Source of the DNA: Rhizomonospora bruguierae
GTDB taxonomy: Bacteria > Actinomycetota > Actinomycetes > Mycobacteriales > Micromonosporaceae
Length of the DNA stretch: 64,000 nucleotides
Reading direction: 5' to 3'
Assembly (NCBI RefSeq): GCF_018397995.1
Contig: NZ_BBQH01000014.1
Location: 62,001-126,000, forward strand
Made by a program: the position numbers and the translations under genes. Numbering within the stretch: position 1 is the first letter of the stretch; each line of letters starts with the position of its first letter. The notes beneath the pieces were generated by a model, which was not told where the DNA came from, did no database searches, and saw nothing but the letters and a program-made list of their open reading frames with translations. Below are positions 9,046 to 16,853 of the stretch, in pieces.

Positions 9046-10049
9046 GAGCCGCCGTTTTCGACAAGCTTCTGGATGGCTGGGGCGTAATACTCGCGTTGCT
9101 TGGCGAAGAGGCCGTCAAGCGCCGCGCTGCCGATGAAGGTCGTCGGGATGAACTCCTCGCCGATCGCCCGGCGGGTGGCCGGGTCGGCGAGCGCCTTCTC
9201 CAGCGCCTCCTCGAGGGTCGCGAGAACGTCGGCGGGCACCCCCGCGGGCGCACCGATGCCGAAGTACGACGTCCCGACGTCGATCCCGGCGAAGCCGAGT
9301 TCGACGACGGTCGGCACGTCGGGCAGGTAGGGCGCACGCTTCGCCGAGAGGACGGCCATCGGGATGGCCTCACCGGACGAGATCTGGGCGAGGGTGTCCT
9401 TCGACGCGACCTGAATGATGCCGTGGACGTTGCCGCCCAGCATGGCCGCGATAGCCTCGCTGTTGCCGTTGAACGGCACGATGCTGATCTTTGCGCCCTG
9501 CTGCTCGAGGTGCTGGATGTCCACCGAGATCTGGCCCGTGCCGGACGGCGCGGCGAGCGAGATCGTGCCCGGCTTCTCCTTGACCTTGGCGAAGAAGTCC
9601 TCCGGACTGGTGATCCCGGACTTTTTGCCGACCGCAATGATGTATGGGAATTCACTGACGGCGCCGACGTTGACGAAGTCCTTGTCGGTATAGCCGGCGT
9701 CCTTGACGACAATCGGTGTGACGACGGCCGCGTTCGAGCCGGTGATGGCCAGGGTGTGGCCGTCGGCCTTGCTCTTGATCATGTCGCGCATACCGATGGC
9801 GGCGCCCGCACCAGGCTTATTCTCCGGGATGACCTTCCAGCCGAGCTCTTTCTCCCAGTAGCTGGCGACCGCGCGGCCGACGAGGTCGGTGGGCCCGCCG
9901 GCCGCGTAGGGGATGACCAGGCGGATGGACTTGCTCGGGAACTCCGACTTTTGGCCATCGGTCTTCCCCGACTCCGCCGAGGTGCTGCAACTGGCGGTTG
10001 CCAGCATGGCCGCGGCTGCCAGGATGCCGGCCAGGACAGATCTACGCAC
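9042..10049 (-). CDS. tctC: Tripartite tricarboxylate transporter, solute-binding lipoprotein TctC (Bug family)
   Basis: 335 residues. A signal peptide ends in the lipobox LATASC, so the mature protein is probably membrane-anchored. The Bug-family body follows: SIRLVIPYAAGGPTDLVGR, IPENKPGAGAAIGMRDMIKSKADGHTL and ISLAAPSGTGQ. It binds a carboxylate outside the cell and delivers it to TctAB. The GTG at 10049 has GGAGG 4 nt upstream and starts just before the signal peptide; longer upstream reading frame does not resemble the family. First gene of the operon that runs to 1311. Confidence 0.94.
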   Translation of the reverse strand: MRRSVLAGILAAAAMLATASCSTSAESGKTDGQKSEFPSKSIRLVIPYAAGGPTDLVGRAVASYWEKELGWKVIPENKPGAGAAIGMRDMIKSKADGHTLAITGSNAAVVTPIVVKDAGYTDKDFVNVGAVSEFPYIIAVGKKSGITSPEDFFAKVKEKPGTISLAAPSGTGQISVDIQHLEQQGAKISIVPFNGNSEAIAAMLGGNVHGIIQVASKDTLAQISSGEAIPMAVLSAKRAPYLPDVPTVVELGFAGIDVGTSYFGIGAPAGVPADVLATLEEALEKALADPATRRAIGEEFIPTTFIGSAALDGLFAKQREYYAPAIQKLVENGGS

Positions 10050-10966
10050 CGTACCTCCAGTTGGAATATGTCTGCTTTTCGACAAAGGCAATGAGAAGCC
10101 CAACCGGTTTCGATGGCTATGCCATCGATGGGTTTGGGCGGCTGCTGTGACTCCGGAGAGCGTGGCGTTCTCCGACTTCGGACCATGTGCGTTTTCGCGG
10201 TTCCGCGGAACGTAGCAACGCGACGAGCGCCCAACCCTGATGTTCCGTACAGCGGACCGATGTCGTCGTCCGGGAGAAGGGGACCGGGCCTCCCGTGGGA
10301 CGGGTGGCGGTCCGGGCCCCGTCCGGGAAGCGGGCGCGTGTCGCGCGGGGCTTGGCGGCGTCCGACCTGGATCCCCGGTGCGCCCTCTCCGACGTCGTCG
10401 CTGCGGGCCGGCACCGCGGGCGCAAGGTCCAGACATCCCAGCCGATCGATCCGGCGGTGAAGGGTGGCGCGCAGCATTCGGCCGGTGGCGAAGGCCGGTG
10501 AGGGCACTCATGATGTCGAGGGCGGCCTGGCGCACCAGGCTGGTCTGCTCGCCGAGTGGCCGTGGCCGATCCCAGCTGCCGGTGGGAACGGCGGTGTCTG
10601 CGGCGGTCTTGAGGACCAGCAACGCGTCGGCCGCTTGACCCCTCGGCCGGGGTCACGTCGTGGAAGGTGCGGTGCGACCGGGATCGACGCGCCGACCGAG
10701 GCGGTCTAGGCGCTGGTCCGGGAGCCGCAGGTCTAGTACGCCCTCAACCTCGCCCGACGCCCAGTCCTCGTCATCAGAGGTCGACCTGCTCGTCGACCTC
10801 CACACACCTCATGCGCCATGAGCACGGGCCGTGGCCGCGAGGAGCGCTGGCAGCGAGGTACGGCCACCGCGCGATCATCGATTGCTCACCCAAACCATCG
10901 ATGATCAACGCGGTGGCCGTCCTCATACCCATGACCGCCGGGATTAAAGCCGGCGACGGTGGAGTA
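10050..10966. other. Gene-poor stretch between two operons
   Basis: About 920 nt separate tctC from the 3' end of the next ABC-transporter gene. Apart from the tctC palindrome I find no supported gene. Open frames on both strands here are Arg/Pro/Gly-rich, lack domain patterns and have poor ribosome sites. It may be decayed sequence at a junction of two gene sets; I saw no recognisable transposase or integrase remnant. Confidence 0.5.
10110..10128. promoter_or_regulatory. Palindrome upstream of tctC, candidate operator
   Basis: TCGATGGC and GCCATCGA form perfect 8-bp arms around a TAT centre, about 60 nt upstream of the tctC start. Flanking CCCAA and TTGGG extend the symmetry outward. A dyad of this size and place suits a dimeric repressor or activator of the tct operon. 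No regulator gene adjoins it, and the site differs from the TTGTCTGACAA operators further right. Confidence 0.5.
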
Positions 10967-12082
10967 TCAGCCAGCGCAACTGGAGCTGTCCGGATGGTCG
11001 TCGCAGAAGGAAGCGGCCAGCTTCTCCACTTCCTGCTGATCGAAGTCGTTGGCCACCGTATTGACCTCCGCCGTCCACACGTCGGCGACCGTCACGCTGC
11101 CACCTTTGATGACGTCCGCCATGACCTGCTGGTCGATCACCGACTGCACCTGTTCGTCGGTCGCGAAGCCGATCTTTCCCTCCACCGGACCACTCGATGC
11201 CAGGCGGGCCACGAGCGCGGTCACCTGGCTTTCCAGTGCGTCCGCTTCGTCCTTGCCCGCCGGAAGGAGTTCCGGATAGATGTCCCAGCACATGCGCATC
11301 GCGAGCTCAGGATTCGCCTTCGCGAAGACGTACGCCTTGGACGCGGCGCGGGCGAAGCGGCCCGCCGCATCACGGTTCGCGGTCAGCCAGTCCCGGCGCG
11401 CGGAGTACGCGACGCCGAATCCGCTCTTGCGGACCACGTCGTTGATGAGGTATCGGAGCTCTACGTCCAGCTTCTCCATGAGGGCATAGTTCGTATCGCC
11501 GAATATCAGTGCATCGACCTGGCCATTCTGGAGGGCGGCGACCGCGGGTGCGCCGTCGCCAACAGCAATGAATTTCAGCTTCTCGGGGTCACCGCCGGAC
11601 GCGGCCATGACGGACTTCAGGAAGGGAATTCCGCCGGAGGCGAGGCTCAGCGCACCGACCCGCTTGCCCTCAAGGTCCGGCATCTCGGTGATGGGGCTGC
11701 TCGCGAGCACGGCCGGATAGACGAACGCGCCGGTGACCAGGGAGTGGAATGCCACGAGCTCCCCGCCGGCGGCCACCGCGGGTAGGAGAGATGACGTACC
11801 GGTGTCGGTGATGTCGCTCTGTCCGGACACCAGCGACTGCATGGCCGCGGTACCGCCGTCGATGGTGTTCACCGTGACGGCGAGTCCCTCATCCTTCCAG
11901 AAACCGGCTCGGTCGGCGACGCATTCGAAGAGGGCAAAGGAAGGACTCGGCGCTGACGAGTGCGTGTAGTTGATGCGCATGGTGCCATCGGCGCCGGTCG
12001 TCTCCGGGTCGGAGCTACACGCGGCGCTGGTCACCGCCAGGGTAATCAGGACCGTTCCGCAAATCAGGGATCTGAATCTCAT
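10967..12082 (-). CDS. ABC transporter substrate-binding lipoprotein (SsuA/NMT1-like)
   Basis: 371 residues with an N-terminal signal peptide and lipobox VTSAACSS. The mature part follows the NMT1/SsuA/TauA periplasmic-binding pattern: FALFECVADRAGFWKDEGLAVTV, then GGTAAMQSLVSGQSDITDTG and LEGKRVGALSLASGG. It probably captures a small organic ligand (sulfonate, nitrate, thiamin-precursor or related class) outside the cell for the permease and ATPase encoded upstream. It is the third gene of the operon, 36 nt after the permease. Close CDDHPDSSSCAG Cys residues at the C-terminus may form a disulfide. The ligand is not predictable. Confidence 0.9.
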   Translation of the reverse strand: MRFRSLICGTVLITLAVTSAACSSDPETTGADGTMRINYTHSSAPSPSFALFECVADRAGFWKDEGLAVTVNTIDGGTAAMQSLVSGQSDITDTGTSSLLPAVAAGGELVAFHSLVTGAFVYPAVLASSPITEMPDLEGKRVGALSLASGGIPFLKSVMAASGGDPEKLKFIAVGDGAPAVAALQNGQVDALIFGDTNYALMEKLDVELRYLINDVVRKSGFGVAYSARRDWLTANRDAAGRFARAASKAYVFAKANPELAMRMCWDIYPELLPAGKDEADALESQVTALVARLASSGPVEGKIGFATDEQVQSVIDQQVMADVIKGGSVTVADVWTAEVNTVANDFDQQEVEKLAASFCDDHPDSSSCAG

Positions 12083-12118
12083 CTGAACTGCCCTTCGATA
12101 GGTCTCTGAGCGACCCTT

Positions 12119-13000
12119 CTATATGGACGTGCTCGGTGAATCCTCTTCGCGGCACCAGAATGTGAAGCGCCGTTCCAAGGCTTTCATCACGGCATTGAGG
12201 GCTATCCCGAGTGCCATGAGGATCAGGAGCACCGCGAAGACACCCGGGACGTTGAATGACGCCCGCTCGGCGTTGAGCAGGACTCCCAGTCCGGAACTCG
12301 AGCCGACAAACTCGGCTACGACCGCTCCCAGTAGCGCAAAGATGGCACCGATGTGGAGCCCGGCGAAGACGAACGGGACGGACCCCGGGAGCCGCACATA
12401 GCGAAAGGTCTGCCACTTGGTAGCGCCCACCGCCACCATGAGCTCCTGCCGTTCCCGGTCGCGCAGCCGCAGGCCCTGCATGGTGTTCACCAGGATCGGA
12501 AAGAAGGTAACCAGCGCAACGACGAGGATTTTGGAGGTGACCCCGAACCCGAGCCAGATCACGACTAACGGCGCAAGGGCGATCTTCGGGGTCGACTGGA
12601 ACGCGACAATGAATGGATACAGGACGCGTTCCAGCGGGCGCAGGGCGGCGAGTAGACCACCGAGCCCGATGCCCAGGCCGGTGGCGAGAAGAAAGCCCCA
12701 GGCCGTTGCCGAAAGAGTGGACAGCAGGTGATCCCAGTAGATTCCGCGCTCGAAACCGACGGTCAGGGCCTCCCAGACCGAACTGGGGGCCGGCACCATC
12801 AACGGAGAGATCCACCGTTGGCGCGAGGCGATCTCGAAGGCGCCGAGCGTCACAGCGAGCACCAGAAGGCTCAGCAACGGGTAGACAAGGTGCCGGGCCG
12901 CCCGCAAGGAACGGGGGCGAGGACTCCGGCGAGGGGCACCCTCGGTCGGGCCTGTGGGGTCCCGCCCCGTTGCGGAGGCGTGCACTGCCGTCTGGCTCAT
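12119..13000 (-). CDS. ABC transporter permease (SsuC/TauC-like)
   Basis: 293 residues with about six membrane segments. The EAA-type cytoplasmic loop, which contacts the ATPase, is seen around ELMVAVGATKWQTFRYVRLPGSVPFVFAGLHIG. The N-terminal 35 residues are Arg/Pro-rich and cytoplasmic. The gene begins 12 nt after the ATPase gene ends. Together the three encode an importer of the nitrate/sulfonate/taurine class. Confidence 0.92.
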   Translation of the reverse strand: MSQTAVHASATGRDPTGPTEGAPRRSPRPRSLRAARHLVYPLLSLLVLAVTLGAFEIASRQRWISPLMVPAPSSVWEALTVGFERGIYWDHLLSTLSATAWGFLLATGLGIGLGGLLAALRPLERVLYPFIVAFQSTPKIALAPLVVIWLGFGVTSKILVVALVTFFPILVNTMQGLRLRDRERQELMVAVGATKWQTFRYVRLPGSVPFVFAGLHIGAIFALLGAVVAEFVGSSSGLGVLLNAERASFNVPGVFAVLLILMALGIALNAVMKALERRFTFWCREEDSPSTSI

Positions 13001-13012
13001 GAGTCACCTACC

Positions 13013-13789
13013 TCAACTGGTGGCAGCCGTGTCGAACACGTCTCTGACGATCCGTTCCTGCTCGCGAAACTCCGGTAGGACGTAGCTGTTCGCCGTGCGG
13101 GGCCTGGGCAGGTCGACGGTGACGATGCTGCTGATTCGGCCCGGACCCGCGCTCATGGCGACAATGCGGTCGGACAGAAATACGGCCTCGGAAATATTGT
13201 GTGTTACGAATATGATGGTCGCCCCGGTCCGCGCGTGTACGTTCTGTACCTCGATGTTCAGCTTCTCCCTGGTCATCGCGTCCAGGGCACCAAATGGTTC
13301 GTCCATGAAGATGATCTCGGGGTCGAGGAGCAGGGAGCGAGCGATGGCGACCCGCTGTTGCATACCGCCCGACAGTTGGAATGGATACTTATCCGCCGTG
13401 CCGGCGAGATTCAGCATTTCGAGTAGCTCAACGGCGCGTACTTCAGCCGCTTTCCGGTCGGCGTGCTGGATGATCGCCGGGAGCAGGACGTTGTCCCGCA
13501 CGGTCCGCCATGGTAGGAGGGCCGGCGTCTGAAAGACGACACCCATCGATCTGGGGCGGGGCGGCCCCGGCCGCTTCTTGAACGACAGGGAGCCGGTCGA
13601 TGGCGCCAGCAGCCCCGCGCAAATCTTGAGCAGCGTGGTCTTGCCGCAGCCGCTGGGCCCGATGATGCTCAGGAACTCGCCCTTGGCGACGGTGAGGGAG
13701 ACGTTACTCAGCGCGGGGTGGGGCCCGGAGTCCTTCGTCGTGTATGACTTCGAGACGCCATCGGCGTCGAGTATCGCTGACTCTCGCAT
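13013..13789 (-). CDS. ABC transporter ATP-binding protein (SsuB/TauB-like)
   Basis: 258 residues. Walker A is IGPSGCGKTTLL, the signature is LSGGMQQRVAIARSLLLDPEIIFMDEPFGALD with Walker B, and the switch His is in IIFVTHNISEAVFLSDR. It energises the nitrate/sulfonate-class importer encoded by the next two genes. I use the ATG at 13789, preceded by a G-rich AAGGGGGC; the longer upstream frame is not family-like. It heads an operon whose long leader carries a hairpin and a GntR-type operator. Confidence 0.93.
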   Translation of the reverse strand: MRESAILDADGVSKSYTTKDSGPHPALSNVSLTVAKGEFLSIIGPSGCGKTTLLKICAGLLAPSTGSLSFKKRPGPPRPRSMGVVFQTPALLPWRTVRDNVLLPAIIQHADRKAAEVRAVELLEMLNLAGTADKYPFQLSGGMQQRVAIARSLLLDPEIIFMDEPFGALDAMTREKLNIEVQNVHARTGATIIFVTHNISEAVFLSDRIVAMSAGPGRISSIVTVDLPRPRTANSYVLPEFREQERIVRDVFDTAATS

Positions 13790-13926
13790 TAAGAGCCCCC
13801 TTTGCTCACGTGTGGACCTGCCGTGCATAGACCCACTGCGGGAGCGTCGAAGCTCCCGGCCGGCCGCCACGTTGCCACTCTCGTCACGCTCGGCCGGCAT
13901 CCAATGTGGACCACCGGCAGAGGGAA

Positions 13927-13966
13927 GCAAGACTCCCCCGCCAACGCCGGCGGCTGGGAGTCTTGC
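13927..13966. terminator. Strong hairpin in the ABC operon leader (terminator or attenuator)
   Basis: GCAAGACTCCC at 13927-13937 pairs perfectly with GGGAGTCTTGC at 13956-13966, and an inner CCGCC/GGCGG stem extends it. It lies about 138 nt upstream of the ATPase start and downstream of the operator at 14099 in the direction of transcription. It could end read-through from the cyclase gene or attenuate the ABC operon. No U-rich run follows, which is common in actinomycetes. Confidence 0.5.
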
Positions 13967-14098
13967 AAGGAAGCGGGACGAGGTGCGAACGAGACCGTTG
14001 TGAATACGTCGAGTATTGGCTCTACAAGTAGGACGGTCGCCCCAGTGTCGAAACGAGGGAGTGGCTGTAGCGTCTCGCCCCGGCATGTGACCGGCAGA

Positions 14099-14113
14099 TT
14101 GTCTGACGGTCAG
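14099..14113. promoter_or_regulatory. GntR/FCD-type operator, ABC operon
   Basis: TTGTCTGACGG followed by TCAG gives GTC-T-GAC-G-GTC, that is, one operator core overlapped by a second half-site. It matches the palindrome TTGTCTGACAA that recurs through the island. It lies upstream of the only nearby leftward start (ATPase, 13789). No clear -10/-35 pair could be placed around it. Confidence 0.6.
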
Positions 14114-14360
14114 GCCAAATCTAGGTGCCGGTAGTCGCCCTGTCAAGGGTGGACACGGCCCGCCGGCCGGTCGCTTCCTGCCTGCTGCCGCTCCGCGCGG
14201 CGCGGGGCTTTGGATCGACCGCAGGCTCTACCTACCCGGGGGCGACCTGTCGGGAAGGAACCCGGACCGGATCGCGCGGTAGGCGAACCGCACCAAGGGA
14301 AAACGGTGACCGCACCGACGCGACGCGTGCCCGCGGAGACGATCGATTGGACCCGGTCGC

Positions 14361-15380
14361 CTACTTGACCGCGATGGCGTTCGGGGGCGATGCGACGCCC
14401 GTCATCGACGGCATGGGCGCCGACATGAGCAGGAACTCGTAGCGGCCGTCGACGGCGCAGTCAGCGGCGAGCGGCCCGAGGTCCCACAGCTCGCCGATCG
14501 GGATGCCGAGCAACGGGATGAGGGCGAAGTGCATGAACACCTCGCTGAGCCGGCCGCGGTCGGTGCGCGCCGCCGCCCGTACCGACGGCTCGATCAGGGC
14601 TCCGGCGGGCCAGACCTCCAGCGCCGGATTGTCCGCGGCCACAGCACTGATGTGCTGATCCCACAGGAACTCGATCATCTTCCCGCAGGTCCGCAGGCCG
14701 ACCGCGGCCTCGACCCGCGCCGCCGCGATCCGGTCCACCGTGTCCAGGGTCCGGTACCAGTCCAGCCAGCCGGTCCGCACCAGCAGCACGTCCCCGCGGC
14801 CCAGGGTCGTGCCGGTGCGCGCCAACGCCTCGACGAGATCCTCGACCTCGATGGGATCGGGGGCGTCGGGTCGCAGCGGCCGACCCACCGACGCGCGGTA
14901 GGCCGCGACGTCAACGAGGACGCCGCGGCCGACGATGCCGTGGCGGGCCCAGTGCCCGACTCCGTGCTCGGCCGCCGCCAGGCCGCCGAAGAAGCCGGCG
15001 ACCGGATGGCGCACGTGGCGGAAGCCGTCCCACTTGCTCGACACCTGCGTGCTCCAGCCAGACAGGATTTCGTCGAAGATGTTGTCGAGCTCCACCACGT
15101 CGTGCACGAAACGGGAGCGCCCGAACAGGGGAGGGTCGAAGAGGTCGAGGGCGGCGTCGAGCCGGAACTGCTTTCCCCGCCGGACGAGCCGGAACGCGTT
15201 GGCGGCGGCCTCCTCGTCGAGGAGGCTCAGCATGCCCAGGCGCGGGTCGATACCGGGAATCGACCAGGCCGAGTGCGGTGGATCGGCGTGCGCGAGCTCG
15301 GCGTAGCTGGGCAGGCGGTCAGGAGGTCGGCGGGCCGGTCCGGCCTCGGTGAGCCCGACCGGCGTCGACTCGGGCGGCAT
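14361..15380 (-). CDS. Cyclase-family hydrolase (long type)
   Basis: 339 residues from the ATG at 15380. It matches the long cyclase family (kynurenine formamidase superfamily), with STQVSSKWDGFRHVRHP as the metal-site region, GRGVLVDVAAY, and ALARTGTTLGRGDVLLVRTGWLDWY typical of these proteins. It should hydrolyse a cyclic or N-acyl amide or lactone. An operator pair lies about 60 nt upstream of its start, placing it in the island regulon. A TTG start at 15416 would add 12 residues that do not resemble the family. The substrate is unknown. Confidence 0.82.
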   Translation of the reverse strand: MPPESTPVGLTEAGPARRPPDRLPSYAELAHADPPHSAWSIPGIDPRLGMLSLLDEEAAANAFRLVRRGKQFRLDAALDLFDPPLFGRSRFVHDVVELDNIFDEILSGWSTQVSSKWDGFRHVRHPVAGFFGGLAAAEHGVGHWARHGIVGRGVLVDVAAYRASVGRPLRPDAPDPIEVEDLVEALARTGTTLGRGDVLLVRTGWLDWYRTLDTVDRIAAARVEAAVGLRTCGKMIEFLWDQHISAVAADNPALEVWPAGALIEPSVRAAARTDRGRLSEVFMHFALIPLLGIPIGELWDLGPLAADCAVDGRYEFLLMSAPMPSMTGVASPPNAIAVK

Positions 15381-15434
15381 GCTGCCAGTCTGCCCGTCCG
15401 ATCGCCGCCCGGACAAGGGTCCGGGTCCACAAAC

Positions 15435-15453
15435 CTATCTGACGGTCTGACAA
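15435..15453. promoter_or_regulatory. Double GntR/FCD-type operator upstream of the cyclase gene
   Basis: CTATCTGACGG and CGGTCTGACAA overlap, so two GAC half-sites lie 8 bp apart in the order seen (mirrored) at 14099. The site is 55 nt upstream of the cyclase start and immediately downstream of the GntR gene stop. On the minus strand TTGTCAGAC could overlap a -35, but no good -10 was found. Confidence 0.65.
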
Positions 15454-15459
15454 TCTAGG

Positions 15460-16269
15460 TCAGGGTTGGTCCGATATCTCGGCGAGCCGGGCGATGCCGG
15501 TGCGGGCGGCGTTGCGCACGTGTGTGGTGCAGGCCCTGGCGGCCCGTTTGGCGTCGCCCGCCTCGATCGCCTCGACGATCGCGGTCAACTCCTGGACCGA
15601 CTCGAGCCCCCGACCCTCGACCGAGAGCGACGTGGCCCGCAGCAGCTGGACCCGGCCCTGCAGGATGGTCAGCATCTCCGCCAACGGGGCGCTACTCGCA
15701 CCGGCCAGCAGCGCTTCGTAGAACGCGTCCTTGGCCCGCAGTTCCTTCGTGGTGTCGTGCTTGGATCGAACCGATCGCTCGTATCCATTCAGCGCGCGGC
15801 GCAGGTCGCGCACCTGGGCGGGCGATGCCCGCTCGACGAAACGCTGCACGGCGAGCACCTCGAGCGCGGCGCGCATCTCGTAGATGTCCGTCGCCTCGGC
15901 CGGGGTGAGTACCGAGACGATGGCTCCGCGCTGGGGAATGACCGTCACCAGGCCCTCCGAGGCGAGCTTGGTGAGCACCTCGCGCACGGTGGCCCGGGAG
16001 ACGTTCAGTTCCTCGACGAGCTTGCGCTCGATCAGCCGCTGCCCCGGCCGGATCTCGAAGGTGAGGATCGCCTGCCGCAGCACGGCGAGGACCTGGTCGC
16101 GCAGGGGCGCGGCGACCCGACCCACCGGACCGATGCTCCAGTCCGACGCGGCCACCCCCGAGCTGCCCGGACGGCCCGCACGCGCCGGACGGCCCGCACG
16201 CGGATTCGGCGGCGTGTCGCCGTTCGCGCGACCGCCGCCAGGCGTCGCTTTCGCGGTGGCCACCTTCAC
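15460..16269 (-). CDS. GntR-family (FadR/FCD subfamily) transcriptional regulator
   Basis: 269 residues from the GTG at 16269. An N-terminal winged helix (PLRDQVLAVLRQAIL, RLIERKLVEELNVSRATVREVLTKLASEGLVTVIPQRGAIV) is followed by an all-helical FCD ligand domain beginning EATDIYEMRAALE. It probably binds a small acid and controls the TTGTCTGACAA sites, the symmetry and core of which suit FadR-subfamily regulators. In the FCD domain the usual Asp-x-x-Phe-His metal motif reads DAFYEAL, with Tyr for His, so the classical metal site may be incomplete. The N-terminal 45 residues are a Gly/Arg/Pro-rich tail; an ATG at 16368 would lengthen it. Confidence 0.88.
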   Translation of the reverse strand: MKVATAKATPGGGRANGDTPPNPRAGRPARAGRPGSSGVAASDWSIGPVGRVAAPLRDQVLAVLRQAILTFEIRPGQRLIERKLVEELNVSRATVREVLTKLASEGLVTVIPQRGAIVSVLTPAEATDIYEMRAALEVLAVQRFVERASPAQVRDLRRALNGYERSVRSKHDTTKELRAKDAFYEALLAGASSAPLAEMLTILQGRVQLLRATSLSVEGRGLESVQELTAIVEAIEAGDAKRAARACTTHVRNAARTGIARLAEISDQP

Positions 16270-16394
16270 ATCACCACCGCGGGGCCGGGTGTGGGTGCAG
16301 CGATTGGCATAGTGCTCAGCATAGGTCCCGCACCAACCCCGTGCGGGTACGGGAGCCAATGAGGCCAATGAGCGGGTCCGGACTCCGTCGCGGT

Positions 16395-16413
16395 TGACAG
16401 CGAGGGGCTGTCA
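16395..16413. repeat. Inverted repeat between the GntR and CMD-remnant genes
   Basis: TGACAGC and GCTGTCA form 7-bp arms around GAGGG. The position, just past the CMD-remnant stop and upstream of the GntR start, allows either a weak intercistronic hairpin or a regulator site. It is distinct from the operator core. Confidence 0.35.
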
Positions 16414-16439
16414 GGATCTCGATGAGCAGGTCGACCCCC

Positions 16440-16616
16440 TCAGGATGCGGCGTCAAGCTCGGCCAGCACCCGTTCGGCGACCCGGAAGCACTCCAGCGCC
16501 GCCGGGGCGCCGCAGTACGGTGCCACCTGTAACAGGGTCTCCTGGATCTCCGTTCCGAGGACCTCCCGGCGCACGGCGAGGCCGTCCACGAGCCGCGTGT
16601 CATCGCTGATCGTCAT
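16440..16616 (-). pseudogene. Carboxymuconolactone decarboxylase-like remnant with internal deletion
   Basis: A 58-residue frame with a good AAGGAG ribosome site. Its N-terminus (GLAVRREVLG) looks like the start of a CMD-family protein and its C-terminus (EIQETLLQVAPYCGAPAALECFRVAERVL) like the end, but they are joined directly. The roughly 60-70 residues that should lie between, including the core helices, are missing, with the frame kept. It may be a decayed gene or a mini-protein. It shares the divergent control region with the amidohydrolase operon. Confidence 0.6.
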
Positions 16617-16679
16617 TCGACGTTCTCCTTGCGCCAGGCGCGAATGCGTCCATCGGTCGCGCGTGCCACCAGAAACAGG

Positions 16680-16724
16680 ATCGACGGACTGTCTGACAAT
16701 TCGTGGTACGGTGAGTCTGCTCCG
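16680..16724 (+). promoter_or_regulatory. Promoter with GntR-type operator for the amidohydrolase operon
   Basis: The operator CTGTCTGACAA (16689-16699) lies directly after a weak -35 (CGGACT) and 8 nt before a -10-like TACGGT (16707-16712), spacing 16. The same 45-nt block recurs at 38778-38822 with 41 identities. The leftward CMD-remnant/GntR genes start on the other side, so it may act both ways. Confidence 0.7.
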
Positions 16725-16776
16725 TCCACGCGGCCGGGTCAAGCACCTTCCTGACCTCGGCCGGGTTGAAGTCGGT

Positions 16777-16787
16777 CGGTCTGACGG
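16777..16787. promoter_or_regulatory. Secondary operator in the amidohydrolase leader
   Basis: CGGTCTGACGG keeps the GTCTGAC core of the recurrent operator but has weaker outer symmetry. It lies downstream of the proposed transcription start and 67 nt before the amidohydrolase ATG, where a bound repressor could block elongation. Confidence 0.45.
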
Positions 16788-16853
16788 AAACGATCAGCCG
16801 GCTGCGAACCAGGTGGGTGTAGCGTCCCGCCCACCCGGTTGCGAGGAGTCGTC

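Larger units (their letters stand above)
13790..14360. other. Long control region of the ABC-transporter operon
   Basis: About 570 nt lie between the cyclase gene's 3' end and the ATPase start. The stretch holds a strong inverted repeat at 13927-13966 and an operator-like double site near 14099-14113. No convincing coding sequence was found. The rest shows nothing I can name. Confidence 0.55.

Noticed and set aside
10117-10709. Several open frames in the gene-poor stretch
   Set aside because: Arg/Pro/Gly-rich, no ribosome sites or motifs; overlapping frames on both strands are equally open, as expected of high-GC non-coding DNA.
10050-16400. Integrative-element border or tRNA attachment site at the left end of the one-carbon island
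   Set aside because: No tRNA, integrase, or matching direct repeats were found there or at the 41-kb right border.
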